From Chinchilla lanigera (lineage: Eukaryota; Chordata; Mammalia; Rodentia; Chinchillidae): a stretch of 64,000 nucleotides of DNA. The notes below the pieces were generated by a model. That model worked only from the letters and a program-made list of their open reading frames with translations. It did not search any database and was not told the origin of the DNA. Made by a program: the position numbers and the translations under genes. The DNA is taken from positions 10,419,565 through 10,483,564 of the forward strand of contig NW_004955463.1 of assembly GCF_000276665.1 (NCBI RefSeq). Direction: 5' to 3'. Of this stretch, positions 31,954-44,336 are shown piece after piece (positions within the stretch are counted from its first letter, which is position 1; each line of letters starts with the position of its first letter).

Positions 31954-33714
31954 GAACCCTATAATTTCACAAAAGCGTTCTACTTTGAAAGAAGAAGTAA
32001 TAAGCAATTCAAGATGCCATGGCTTTACTTTTCAGGCCTAACTTGAAGCATGGGTGACAGATGAAGAGAGTGCTGCAAGCATCTTGGCCTCTTCTTCTCA
32101 TGTGTCTATCCATCTCTAAGCTAAGAAAGGAGGTCATTGTCAGTACAGATTGCTTCACCTTCACAGCAAAGATCCTACAATGTCATTGTACCATTCCCTT
32201 GCAAAGAACTCATTCTAAGAATATGTTCCACAGATCTAATAAGAAAATCAGAAATCATGTCATCACCTGGAACTAGATGTAAGCTATTAACACAGAGGTT
32301 ATCTATTATTCCTTACACTGCCAGCTGCTCTCCTTGTGCCATTCTGTTTTAACATTTCTCACTATGAAGAGGCAATTTGATACACTTTTATATTCATAAA
32401 ATTCTTTCCCCCGTATTTGTAAATCTCTGCATTTTTATGACCATCTGTTCATTTCGGTTTCCCAGGATACAGAGCAGAGTTCAATCCCAGATCCTTTATT
32501 TTCTTTTCCTCTTTCTTTTTGTTCAAGCTACTTCCTTTTGTACTTAACTTTTTTTAATGCCTGGAAGAATGCAGGACCTAATAACATTCCATCTGAGGTG
32601 ATAGCCACTTATTTCTCTTACATCCCATCAAGATCGCCTTCTCTATCTTCCCATGTCCCAGTTCTCATTAACACAGCTCCAGATTTCACTCATGCTGGCG
32701 AAACAATTTCTGTCAATCTTCCCTCAGTAATTATCTTAATTCCCATAGAAAGCTCTTTTTATCCTAAAGGTTCAGAGGCCCATTCTGTAGAAATGATTAT
32801 AAGTTTTTCAAGCTTTCAAGATGTTTTGTTTAGCTTCTTTTTTTTTTTTCTGGGTGACAAGAAGGATGTGATAGCCAAAGCATCGTACAATTAAAACAAG
32901 GGATAGGGAAGCACTATTCCCTATTCTTCACTTCTAAGACACATTGCCCAAATATGTGCTATTTTATTCTGCTTCTAAATTCCCTGAGCCTGTCCTTTCT
33001 TATCTTTCCTTTAAGAATGACAGTCCTCAACCTAATAATCAATTACTGTATCTCTTGAAAGCACAGGTGGTGAGCAGTGGGTAGGCAATTGGATCTGTTT
33101 CATTTACACTTGACTGTTTTAGAGTCAGGAAATAGGTTTCAAACCTGTTCTGTCAGATGATCATGCATATCTATGTTCATTGCTACTGTTAATGTATACT
33201 TGTAACAAATGACCTTACAATTTCAGTAACTGAACACAAGAAAAGTGTATTTATTTCTAGCTCTCATAAAATCCAGTTTAGATGCACTTGAGTTTTCCTA
33301 GGTACCTATGTACAATCCAGAAAGTGACTAAGCAAGGGATCCATCGCCCTCCATGGAGTGATACCAACATTTCCTAGGGTCTCTGATGAATTTCTGAATT
33401 CTCCTGATCAATGTGTGTGAAGTAAGCCATAAATCACCACACAGGACATTTTAGGGGCCAAGAGAAAAAAATGTTATACCTTATTTTTATTCATATTCAA
33501 TCATACATTATGAGGAATATGGTCCAATTTAGGTGCAAGGATACAGAAATTGTAGCTTTCCATGTTCTAAGAACAAAATAAACAGTTCATACTGAAAGAG
33601 TTCTTTTCTTGAAATTTTTTCAAATGTTAGATGTAGCCAATAGTGTTACTTACTTATAGTTTGCTGTGAACACTTCTGACCATAGGAAAAGCTATTATGA
33701 TTTTTTAAAGGATT
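31954..33714. other. Intergenic; possible old LTR near 33195-33470
   Basis: No exon or SINE. The phrase 'ttgtaacaaatgaccttaca...gtgtatttatttctagctctc' (33203-33265) resembles the edge of an antisense LTR, but the remainder does not follow clearly. A T-tract occurs at 32838-32850. Confidence 0.28.
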
Positions 33715-33833
33715 AGAACTGTGGCTTTTGGGGCTGGGGATATAGCTCAATGGCACAGTGCCTATCAGGGAAGTGCAAGGTCCTGAGTTCAATTCCCATT
33801 AAACCTCCCCACCCAAAAAGAACTATGGCTTTT
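33715..33833 (+). mobile_element. ID SINE, sense, with 15-bp target duplication
   Basis: Flanks agaactgtggctttt (33715-33729) and agaactatggctttt (33819-33833) differ at one base. The body begins ggggctggggatatagctc and has 'ggcacagtgcctatcaggg' and 'aagtgcaaggtcctgagttc', with a short A/C tail. A tRNA-like A box and B box are visible. Confidence 0.9.
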
Positions 33834-35839
33834 GAGAACTGAACTTAATTTTAAGTAACATTGAAGCTCTTAAAGTATGAGAAACACTCACAACTGAAAG
33901 GACATGAGAAAACAACTTGCCACTTAGCCACACAGGGTGGTTAAGTCGGTGCTGGCTTAGCTGCCAGCTCAGTGAGATCTCCAGATTAATACCAGACTGC
34001 TACAAAGAATACCCAGGTGTTTATTATCTGATCATTTTCATTTACAGTAACATGACTTGTTGAGCTACTAACTTTCTACTCCTGAGTCTGTAACAGAGTG
34101 GAGAACATACTATGAACTGTGACGCTGTGTGACCATCCTGTTTGGCCTAAAGACATATCAGTCAAAGGTGCTGTACAGGTATAGTAGTAGCCCAGTAGGA
34201 TTAAATCATCTGGTGACACTGAGGCCATCTTCATCTGGGGGAGTTCACTCTGTGAAGCTTGTGCAATGATAAAATTGTGTAAGGTCTATTTCCCAGAGTA
34301 CAACCCTTTTACTTAGGGGAATGAGAAGGTAAAGGACTGTATATGGTTGTAACTGCATTTTCCAAAGGAAACAGTTTTTAGCTTCATCACTGTTTTTAAA
34401 AAAATTAAAAATTAAGTTAAGGACTATAGGTGTTGAGAGGTAAATACTGTCTAAAATCTATTATGTGAAGACTAGGATTTGGCTCATTACCGGTGGGCCT
34501 CTGTTTGGAAGGGTGGCGATGAGACAGCATTCCCAAAGGGCAGGTAGAATCCTTTCCAGGTGTTCCGTGTGTCCTCTCAGTCATGCTGCAGATGACATCT
34601 CTAGAGAGAGGATATTACCTTTATTTTTTACTTTTCAGAGAGGACTTTTTCTGACATTATTATAGAGGCATTGCATTTTTAGACTTCTGCATTTGTCACT
34701 GATTTTATCTCTTAAAATTTGCACCAGTGATCTTCATGTGCTGGTTCCCTGTTGGAGCCCATTTCCCTTAATTGAATTATATTGACTCGATGCTATCTCA
34801 GCCTTTTCTCATCGCACAGAACAGTTTGGACTCTTCCGATGCTACCAGTTCTGAGCAGCTGGAGTTCACTTCTCAGCTGCACTGCTAAATGGACTTTATT
34901 TTTTTAATTAGTAGAGGACACCTCCTGTCATATACTCTGCTGGCTTTCCCTGTGACACTTTACTGCTGTGGAGCTGTGATTGTGATGTTCTTTCCTGTGG
35001 ATGTTTGTGGACCTGCGGCAGACACTGACCTTATGAGATGAAAGTTATTCATCTAAATCTAGAGTTCACATAAGGTTGGGGCTCTATTGGTTGTAGTAGC
35101 TTTTTCAGTAATAAATACAGGATAAATAAATATCTGTCATTTTAGTTCGATAATAAACCTATGCTTTTTTGTAGAGATTTCTACGAAAAGAAAGACAAAA
35201 TGTCTCAAGCAAAAATGGCTGAGATGAAAACGTCCACTTTCTTAATTCTCCTGTTTTTCCTTTGCCTTTCACCAAGCTTTCTCTCTCAGTAAACGCCCCT
35301 GTTATCTACAAAAGTACTTCTGCTGGACACCTGAAGTCATCCTTATTTGTCTGGTGTTCCTCAATAACCTAATGACTACAAATCCTTCAAAATATACTTC
35401 AGTTTTCCTCCTCTGCCTCTTCCTTTTCCATGCTGTGGTATTTCTACAATAAGAAGAATAACGATATGCCATGTACAGGAACCTAATTACCTCAGTTAAT
35501 GTAAACATGATATGCCATACCATGAGCTCAGACAAGTAATATTGACATGAATGAAAATGGATAGGGGAACTAGAGAAGGAAAGAGGGAAAGGGAGGGAAA
35601 GGGAAGGGGATTAAAAACATATGAAAGAAAGAAACGTTGTAATACATATGTGTAACCAATTTCCCAAAATGGTTGTACAGGAAATGCAAACATGTAGAAA
35701 TAAAACTTTTAAAGAGAGCCTTCTAGTTGATTTGGCTCTTTTCTACTCTTGCCCACACAAATCTGTTCTTTGTAAAGAAGCAACATGCATTTTGCTCACA
35801 GATAAAGCAGAGTATGATGCTGTCCATTGAAAACATCAA
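33834..35839. other. Intergenic; one short signal-peptide-like frame
   Basis: No repeat family recognised. The part 34690-35050 is less AT-biased. A 43-codon frame (35161-35292, plus) ends in a hydrophobic STFLILLFFLCLSPSFLS segment, but no further exon is visible. A purine-rich tract lies at 35565-35615. Confidence 0.3.
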
Positions 35840-36200
35840 GGAGTATTATGGCATTTACAATGAAATCTGAGCTCCTTATGTTGGTCTGTGCTATCTTTGA
35901 TCTCCTACTCACTGTGCTTGCTTTTGCTTCTATAAGAAGCCAGTAAAATGGTCAGTTCTTGCATCAAATTCTTTGCATAAGCATCTGTCTCTGTTTGGGT
36001 TGTTCTTCACTGTCTGTACAGCTTATTTCATTCCTTCCTAGGGGCCACATTAGTCTCTTCTCACAGGTATCTTTACTGACCACCTGCAATATTTAGCTGT
36101 TTCTAGTCCCAATGTCTTATGTGTTTTCTTTTACTGATTAATTGATCTGTAATTTTAATACTGTTCTGTCTATTGTAATCACATTAGAGCAAATAGTTCC
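35840..36200 (+). mobile_element. Probable L2 fragment, sense
   Basis: 'aatgaaatctgagctcctta', 'gatctcctactcactgtgc', 'tcacaggtatctttactgac' and 'ccaatgtcttatgtgtttt' follow the L2 order. The tail is not clear. Confidence 0.42.
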
Positions 36201-36734
36201 ATAACAGAGACTGTAACTGTACTGTATAACTTTTTTTTTAAAGAAAAGGCACATGCAATTTATAAATAAATTAGTTGTTATGTTTGTGAACCCTGATCTA
36301 CAGCCTTGATGTAAACCTTCTTTGTACTTAGGAGTCTGTATAAACAGTTCAGAACAACTGTGGCAGAAATGCTTCTTCTTCATTCATGGTCTGGACTTTT
36401 ATTACCTGCCAAGGAGAATACCACATGTTGTAAATATGGAGGCCAGAGAAATACATGTCTCTCATGTCATTAAGAAATTTGCAGGTTAGTTCAAAAGAAT
36501 AAGTGTTCCCCATAATCAAAGCATTAGTGTAAATTTAATATTCAGGGAGCTCTGCAATTAAGAACGTGAGCTTTGACAGCATATTGTTGGAAAGAAGAAG
36601 GAAGAACATTCTCAGAAGAAAGAGTTGTACAACATTGAGAATAGTCATTAAACTATGAGGAAAATAGGAAAGGTTAGTGTGGGTAGTGCTGAGTGGAGCA
36701 TTAGTCTGGCATCAGAAGACAGAGGGGGTACGTA
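36201..36734. other. No recognised feature
   Basis: AT-rich, short frames only. Confidence 0.3.
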
Positions 36735-36990
36735 AGGCTGAGGCAAGAATTTCAAGACGTCGGCATTCATGTATTTTGTCAGAATTGAGAGAGGGAGGTC
36801 AGAAAAGCACAGGTTTTAGTGAGAATTGACATGATGAGATTAATGTTCTGAAGGAATCAATTTGTTAGCTAAAGTGGACATTATGGAGTTTAGTCGGAGG
36901 GAGGTTATTGATGATTTGGGGGAGTTTTAGTGAAGTAAGGTGGATAGATATTTGAATGTATGAAGTCAAGGGGGGAATTACTGTTTACGA
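36735..36990 (-). mobile_element. Probable L2 fragment, antisense
   Basis: 'gagaattgacatgatgagat' followed by 'aaagtggacattatggag' and 'ggagggaggttattgatgat' matches the reverse complement order of L2 but is strongly diverged. Confidence 0.35.
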
Positions 36991-37139
36991 GGATACAGCA
37001 CATGGAAGAAGGTAATTAAGCATCTCTTAAATATAAATCTATTATGTATTAGTCAATTCCAGGAGTAGTAAACTGTGAAACAATTTGTATATGTTTAAAT
37101 AATTGACAGAGTAATTATAAATGGAGAAAATAAATTTTG

Positions 37140-37440
37140 ATGATATTTAGGCTTGAGTGCCATCTTAATTGCATACACTTCAATCAAAAATTGTCAAGTG
37201 TCCCACAGCCAACACACATAATTAAGCAAAATAATAATCAATAAAGCAGACTTCTCGCATTGACGATGTATAATTGGTTGCAGTATAGTTGACCTGGCTC
37301 TTCACACAGATCCCAGTCCTTAACTGAATGTATTGCTGCCCACGGGGGAAGTCTCACAGAGGCACTGCTGTGACCGTGCATGTGGATCTTGCAGTTTACT
37401 TCTCAGTTGTATTATACAAACACTCTAAATTCATAATTTA
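37140..37440. promoter_or_regulatory. Candidate constrained noncoding element
   Basis: Non-repetitive sequence with several ATTA/TAATTA-type homeodomain-like words (ccatcttaattgcatacac, acataattaagca, aataatcaataaagc) next to a balanced GC stretch (37300-37410). The adjacent minus-strand frame at 37438-37731 has no recognisable domain. This is inference from texture only; no alignment was made. Confidence 0.22.
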
Positions 37441-37959
37441 ATATTTTACAGATATCTCTGAGGGGAAGAATAGATTTACATCCATAATTTCAATTGGACT
37501 AAGAGTAAATAGAGTCTTCTGAATTTTCTTTTGATCCTTCCACAGAGCACAAGGCCTGTCCAAACTGGAAATAAACAGGAAGGATCTCCCAATCCTGCCT
37601 ATCTCCCTTTCTAATACATCAAATGTAGCAGATCTAAATGCTTTTGCCATAACTTGCCAGAGATAATAGCGTGTTCCTGTGTGGAAGACAGTATAAAAGT
37701 TTATGATGTTATTGACTTCACACAGTTCCATCAGACCTCAGTATTATTGATTTAATGACTCTTTCCTCCTCCCTTTTTTCCTTATTCAACTCCACAGTTA
37801 CCCCTTGGTTTATCAGAGTGCCAGCACTCAGAGCTTTATTATTTATCTACAAACTCATTTTGAAGGATTCCTGCCCATAAATTACTCACCAACCATTTAA
37901 ATACAGAGCCAGAATATAATAAATATCAAGAAATTGGAGAAAACAGGACTGAGACGAGC

Positions 37960-38300
37960 TCAAATCTCTTCTTGCTTGGCTTGTTGAGTATAATTCCAAG
38001 GAAATTTGAAAAAAAAGGGGGGGGGAATTTAAAGGAAAATGTCACCTGGCATGTGGTATATCTGTGCCTCATAGCAGATGGCTTGGTTCTACATGGGGAG
38101 AGGGATGAAATGCCACACGCATGCCTGGAATGGAAGGATTTTGAGCAAGTGGCTTTCCTGGGAAGCTAGCGGCAAGCCCTGACATTAACAGTTTTATTAA
38201 GTTCAGCTGTGGGCTGAACAGTCCTGGCTCCTAATGTTTGCAGTGCTTTAACAGCTGTCCCTCTGGTTCATGCAGGGTGGTGTGAAAAGTGATTGTAGCT
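37960..38300. promoter_or_regulatory. Candidate constrained noncoding element
   Basis: Balanced composition without any repeat signature, around 38040-38290, following a G-run at 38019-38027. Inference only. Confidence 0.2.
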
Positions 38301-39784
38301 GGTAGGAAGATTGATAGGATGGAGGTGGATGGGGAGATAATGTGCTTTATTCTAACTTTCACTTACAGGGGAAGAAAAGGAAGCATGGATGAATTACCTT
38401 AAAATGGGATGTGCTATTTAAAAAGAAATTATGTGAGAAAGGTAATACTGTGCCCTATTTTGAAAATGTTCTAAATTACAGTTCCTATGAATCCTGTGTT
38501 GTACACAAAAATTGCACACCCTACTGTGAAGACATAGTCAGGAGGAAAGTGAGTTTTCAAACACATTGGCCTTTAAAGAAGCTTAACATGCATTTAGCAG
38601 CACGATATTCACAAATGTTGTGGTATCATTTACAAACATCAGGAATAGTTTTTCTCTCGCTTCTATTTCAAATGACTCTAAGAATGGAAGAGGTGAATCT
38701 CTCTTATTAGAGATTATTGTGTTGTGGTCACCTGTTGACTATATTATGTAGTAATGCTGCTTTTCTTTCTAAGGAGGTTGTTCTGATGTTTTCTAATTTT
38801 GTATTTTAAGACAGCCTTAGCTGATAATGGATTATGGTTTCAGCAGTATATAGCCTGTTTACTCTGCTAATCATCTCCCCAAACAACTATGAACTGTGTG
38901 CATGGACTTCAGGATAGTTCTCTGGATGCTACAAATGGATATGTGCAGGTTGCCAGTTGCAATCTCTTCATGTCCTGTTAGGTGGGAGCAAACAGTTTTG
39001 CTGTTGATGGAATGATAATCAGATATGTGTGCTATACATTTTTATATTTTTCCTTTGCTGCTTGATGTCAAGCACCAGTAACATAAGATGAAAATTATGT
39101 CTACATTTCTGTGTCATAAAACTTTTGGCCATACAATACTGAAGCAACTAGCTAATTCAATAAATGCAATCAAAAGAATTATACATACATAGAAACAGTG
39201 TAACAACATCTACTACTGAGCTAGTAGCATTAATGGTATAGCTTCAAACCATTACATTTTATTGTGGATAAACAAAGAAATGTAATACAGAAGGCTGTGA
39301 AAGCTACACTTAGTGAAGTATCTTTATGCAAATTCAATTTCATTCTTCGTTCCTCACAATCATTTCAGTCTCTTTTGTTTTTTTGTATCATTTTTTGAAG
39401 CAAAGCTACTCACACTGATACCTTTAAAATTATGACAAAAGATGTAGTTCCCAAAATGTTTACGTTATTTTCCTTCATGAGTGGTATAATAATTAATTAT
39501 AGGCCAAAGATAATTAATGTAAGTAAACGTTAATAAGTATAGATGAACAAGTAAATGCATTACAGCTGAAATCCAAAGTGCCCCACTCCACTGAATTACA
39601 TTTTAAGTGATCTATTTTCTTAGTTACAAGGAAGGTGTATTTCCCCAATTACTGTATTATTCTACATTTTACTCTAAGTGAGGCAAAGATGTCATGGGAT
39701 TAAACATGTAAAAATGGGAAAGAAAATTAAAAATACAAATAACTGAAGCAAAATTTAGACCTTAGAAAAAGAAAAACAATGAGG
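38301..39784. other. No recognised feature
   Basis: AT-rich intergenic sequence. The 99-codon frame at 38411 has no recognisable domain and unremarkable codon texture. Confidence 0.3.
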
Positions 39785-40152
39785 CTATACTTATATATTT
39801 TCCTGCTGATGAGACAAAACCTCCAAAACTCATCATTTACAGTAGGAGAAGGGAAAGTTAATTTTGGCTCACAGATTCAACCTATGGTTGGCTTGATGTA
39901 AGATAGAAATGATAGGGAGTTATGGCAGAAGCTCTTCAGTTCATGGCAGCCAGAGGCAGAGCAAGAAGAGAAGAGCTAAGGATAAGAGTGCACTACCAGG
40001 TCACAGACCCAGTAACCCACCTGCAATCAGGCTCCATCTCTTAACAGCACATTCAGCTACTATGCTCAGCTGTGAATTCACCTGTTGATGAGTGTTATCA
40101 ACTTCAAAAATGTGACACTTTGGGGAGATATTTTTATATCTAAGCTGTAACA
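39785..40152 (-). mobile_element. MaLR-type LTR, antisense
   Basis: It runs 'cctgctgatgagacaaaacc', 'agttaattttggctcacag', a 'caacctatggttggcttg' block, 'gcagccagaggcagagcaag', 'caatcaggctccatctc' and 'gttgatgagtgttatcaac', ending 'tctaagctgtaaca'. This is the reverse of a MaLR LTR and parallels the LTRs at 40781 and 42005. Confidence 0.62.
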
Positions 40153-40780
40153 GTCTCCCCTTGGCCTTCAAAAGACTCATGCCCATCACATTATGCAAAA
40201 TGCATTTAGTGTATCTGTAAGAATCACCAAATCTTAAGGGTTCTGGTACTACTGAAAAATCCATGTCAAAGGTGTCTTCTGAGATTCAAAGCAAACTTTT
40301 AGCTGTGAGTCCCTATATTAAATATAAAGGAAAGTGAAACACTTCCAACGTATAATGGCGTAAGTTTAGTGTTCACATCCCCAAATGGAGAAATAGAGGC
40401 ATAGACAGAAATCAGACCACAGAAAGACTGAGAATCAATGGGGCAAGCCTAAAATCCTGCAGCTGTATATCCAGTACCTCAGACAGGTTGTGGCAAATTG
40501 TGAGCTCTGTAGGACTTGTGTTCCTTCACTCCTACAGCATTGTCGGTTATAGCCCACATACCTTCTTTTTGGGGTGGTTTCACTCTGCCTGTGGCTTTCC
40601 TCAGCATATTTTCTGTGTTGTTGACATCTCTCACTTTTGGGGTCTCCTTTGCATATTTGGTTTCAAATTCATGACTTCACTCAATTCTCTCTCTAGAGCA
40701 CACTACTTGGTCTCCCTGGCTTTCTTCTGAAATAGGGGTTGAGTATTCTCTGACCCCACAACTTTCGCTTTTTACAGGCC
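40153..40780. other. No recognised feature
   Basis: Lies between two MaLR LTRs. Part could be MaLR internal sequence of the neighbouring copy, but I cannot show it. Confidence 0.3.
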
Positions 40781-41146
40781 TGTTTTAGTTACTTTCTCAT
40801 TGATAAGACTCAAAAACAAAAGTTGACAATTTAAAGGAGGAAAGATTTATTTTGGCTCATAGTCTGTAGAGGTTTCAGCCTAACTGGCTCCATGTCAGGG
40901 CAGTGCAACAAAGGAAAAGTATTTTTACTGAATGATGGCAGAAAGCAGAGGGTGAGTAAAGAAGGAAGATGGATATATACCCTTCCAAATCATTCTCCCA
41001 GTGATCCACCTCATAGCAACACCTCATTTGTCTAATAACTCATTAGTGAACCAATCCACTGATGAGTATCAAGGTCCCATGATCTCAAAAGCTCCACATA
41101 TGGGGGCATGAAGCTTTAGTGGGGCATCCAGAAATAAACCATAACA
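40781..41146 (-). repeat. MaLR left LTR (3' LTR in element sense)
   Basis: It has tg...ca termini, the 'ttaaaggaggaaagatttat' motif common to the other LTRs, and 'ccactgatgagtatcaagg'. About 366 bp. Confidence 0.6.
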
Positions 41147-42004
41147 TTCCCTGAAAAACCAGCACCACATGGGTCACACTGGTGTCCTGCTGCTAGTAAG
41201 AGCAGTAGCTGGGCCCCCTTGAACTACAGATGCAGTGACCTCTATGGACCTGGATTGTTGAGTTCAGTGAAATGAATCCTGGAATCAATTACACAGGGCC
41301 CTCCTTCTAAAGCAGGGGGCTTATGGGTTCCCTTCTCAAATTAAAGCATTATAGTTTTCAGCTTGTAATGGGGGTCTTACTGAGTCAAAAATTTTTCTCG
41401 AACTATCTTTAATATTGTCCTGATATAAATGTAATGTATTTGGCTTCTTTTTAATGGTGATCTTTCAACAAACTCTCTCCATGACTCTAATTTTTTAAAT
41501 ACTTTTGACAACTTCAAACTTTTCAAATAATTAAGCACTGACTTTTGCTCTGATTTTCACTATAGATCTGGTTAAAAGCATCTAGCAGTGTCCATACCAC
41601 AGCCTGAATTATAGGGTGCTTTGAAATTTCCTACACCATATCAATTAGTTAGTACCTAGCTTAATTTCAGTATCCTGTAAAATCTCATAACATAGGATAA
41701 ATGAAGGTCTTTTTTTTTTCTGCCAGAGTATAGTACACATGGTCTCTAGTTCAAGAGCCAGTTAATTCTTTGTTCCCAGTTAGCAGTTTCTGATCCTGGC
41801 CTTTACTTTCCACACTCCTAACAGCATTCTGTTTTTCTGAGCTCCAACCAGTATTGCAAATCTAGCACTACTCACAGCTTTCTAAAGCTTTTTCAGCCTA
41901 CGTCTCCAAACTTCTTCAAATTCCTTTTGCAAACTAGTTCTGATGGCTTCTGAACCACATGGTCAAATACTCTCAGAGCCCCAGCCCTACTTCTCTGAAA
42001 CCAA

Positions 42005-42390
42005 TATCTCCCTTAGTCTCTTTCCAACTCCTTGGACAAAATACTTAACACATATAACTTAAAGAAGGAGGGCTTTGCTTTGGCTTATGGTTTCAGTCCA
42101 CAGTCAGCTGGCTCCAAGGTAGAAGAAGCATGGTGGAATGAAATAATAAGTGAAAGCTTTATAACCCATGACACCTAGGAAGCAGAGAGAAAAAAAAAGC
42201 CAGAATGAGAATACAGTATGAGGTCCTGTCCCCCCAAACCCACCTTAAACTAGGCTCTATCTCTGGACAGCATGTTCAGGTACTGAACTCACCAAAAATA
42301 AATCCACTGGTTGCAGCCATATGATCCAATCACCTCCAAGCACATGTGACCTTTGGGGGACATTTTAAATCTATAAGCTATTATAATACA
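42005..42390 (-). repeat. MaLR right LTR (5' LTR in element sense)
   Basis: It has 'cttggacaaaatacttaaca', 'ttaaagaaggagggctttgc', 'tttcagtccacagtcagctg', 'ctaggctctatctctggac' and 'cctttgggggacattttaaa'. The outer edge is inferred from the left LTR. Confidence 0.58.
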
Positions 42391-42599
42391 GAATTTGCTT
42401 ATTTTTGGAAATGATTTATTTTCCTCTTTCAGGAAAATTGCTAAAAACATAACTTAGTTTGCATTGTGATTCCAGAGGTGAAGAGACACTCCCCAAATCA
42501 AGCCAACTGAATTATATTATAAAGCTTCAAACTTTGTAGTGGTCTGAGAGGAGGAGGGTTTTGTGTTCCCTATGTCTCTTCTTTTCCATCTCTCAGAAA

Positions 42600-43020
42600 T
42601 ACTTTGGCATTAACCAATAGCACAAAAAGCAGATTTTTTTAAAAATGAGAAATTTTTTGAAAAATATTTCTCCAAAGAAAAATATAAGTTGTCAATAAGT
42701 ACATGAAACAATACTTAACATCACTAATCACCAGAGTAATGCACATCAAAACCAGATGAGATATCAGGTTACCCCAGTTGGAACAGCTGTAATAAAACAA
42801 CAAAAATGTTATTTCTGGTAAAGATATGGAGAAAGAAAAATGCCTATATTCTTTGTTGTGTAATAAATTAGTAAAGTCATAATGAAAAATAGTTTTGATG
42901 TCGCTGTAAAAATAAAAACAGAAGAACTATATGAGACAGCTATCCCATTACTGGATGTATATATCCAAAGGAAAGGAATTCAGTATACCAAAAAGAGAGT
43001 TGGACTCCCATTATTTCTGA
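42600..43020 (+). mobile_element. Old L1 ORF2 3' part, sense
   Basis: It has 'acatgaaacaatacttaaca', 'tcactaatcaccagagtaat', 'gcacatcaaaaccagatgag', 'gttaccccagttggaac' and 'tcccattactggatgtatat', ending in 'ccaaaggaaaggaattcagt'. That is the order of the C-terminal ORF2 region of older mammalian L1. It has lost the cysteine-rich core and all frames. Confidence 0.68.
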
Positions 43021-43184
43021 CATGAAGTCACACTACCCTTACCCTCTCTTCCAGCTGGACATTTGTTAGACTGTCACAGAACTACGGTTAATATTGCTTA
43101 GCATGTTGGCATAAAATTAAACTGAACAAATGATACAGGATAGATGGCTGATATTGATCAAAATTGTAGAATGATATTTTTATC

Positions 43185-43380
43185 AGTACATTTATAGTAC
43201 ATAACAATTATATTCATTTTGGTAATTGGTACATGAGCATGAACATGAGCTTAATATTTTTATCCCTTTTTCTCCTCTCTCAGCCTCTCCCTTCATCTTC
43301 AGGACCCATTTTCCTTTATTTTTTACATGTTTATGGTATATAATTATCCCTTTTCTCATATAGAGACTTAGTATTTCTTT
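43185..43380 (+). repeat. Unnamed dispersed repeat, copy 2 of 3
   Basis: 'caattatattcattttggta' and 'attggtacatgagcatgaac', then a CT-rich tract and a 'ttatggtatataattatccc' end. Compare 29885 and 56116. Confidence 0.3.
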
Positions 43381-44004
43381 TAGTTGAGTTAAAGGTCATT
43401 GTAACTTTTGATACTATATAAAAGTAACCTAACTGGTATAATTATACAAAGAGTTAACAGAAGAACACCCAAACTGTGCCCTGGAAAGAGAGTTCTGTGG
43501 ATAGATTGGAACCAACAGGCTCATCTTTACATGCAGCATTTTGTAGTTTTTCACTGGTGTCATAAGCACAGTTTTCTTTCATCCTCATAATATTTTTGAG
43601 AGGTGTTTAGCATCTGGAGGTAACCTTAAAAATATTAAAAATAGGATGTACACTTGCATCAAATAATCATTAGAGAGGACGTAGAAAGTAATCTTTTAAG
43701 GTCCCTGTGGTAGGTATTAATTCTTTATACAATAAATCCGAGAGATTGAGGGTCCTAATGAGAGGAGATCATCAGAGGCACTGGTTATGGAAAGAAGGCT
43801 TGGGAAGAGTGCACCAAGAAGCTCATGACAGCGACTACTTATCAACCAATTTTTAATTTAATAAGTAGGACATATTGGAACTGGACAGTGAGTAGTCACC
43901 TGGAATTTCTCAAATCAGTTTGACTTTCAAAATCCTTTTTCTTTATGCTAGAGTTATTAATATTCATCAGACTTCACATTCAATTCATATGCATCAGAAA
44001 ATGT
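43381..44004. other. No recognised feature
   Basis: The part 43700-43850 faintly resembles an LTR, but no family can be named. Confidence 0.28.
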
Positions 44005-44137
44005 TTCATTAAGTTAGGCACAGTGGTGAATGCCTGTAATTCTAGCTATAGGGGACTCTGAGGTTGGAGGATCTTGAATTTGATTCCAGCCTGGTCAACA
44101 TAGCAAGACTTGAAAAAGAAAGAATCTTCTTCATTAA
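44005..44137 (+). mobile_element. 7SL-derived SINE monomer, sense
   Basis: 'ttaggcacagtggtgaatgc', 'ctgtaattctagctatagg', 'gaggttggaggatcttgaat' and 'cagcctggtcaacatagcaa' form a 7SL-derived monomer that lacks the B1 internal duplication. Flanks ttcattaa occur at 44005-44012 and 44130-44137. Diverged. Confidence 0.7.
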
Positions 44138-44336
44138 ATGTTACTTCTTTTGGCAATTTATGATTGGAAAATAATTAATTTAAATGTAAAATTCTATTTT
44201 TGTTCATTCATTTAGCCTGGCTTATTCTACTGGAATCTGCCATTTCTAGGCACAACAATAAAACTTAGTTCTAGACTTACTAAGTACCTTGGTAACTTAA
44301 AGTATTACCAGCTATATTTTGGCAAGAATCAGGAGG
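44138..44336. other. Short unassigned spacer
   Basis: AT-rich sequence between a SINE and an LTR. Confidence 0.3.

Larger units (their letters stand above)
40781..42390 (-). mobile_element. Nearly complete MaLR element (LTR-internal-LTR), antisense
   Basis: Two similarly built LTRs face the same way around about 860 bp of internal sequence. The left LTR (40781-41146) runs from tgttttagttactttctc to ataaaccataaca. The right LTR spans about 42005-42390. The internal part contains phrases such as 'tttgaaatttcctacaccat' and 'gtctctagttcaagagccag' in the order of MaLR internal regions read antisense. MaLR elements of this class do not encode proteins and depend on an ERVL for movement; no coding frame is seen here. 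Confidence 0.62.

Noticed and set aside
37438..37731. 97-codon minus frame as an exon
   Set aside because: No recognisable domain, and no convincing splice sites or neighbouring exons.
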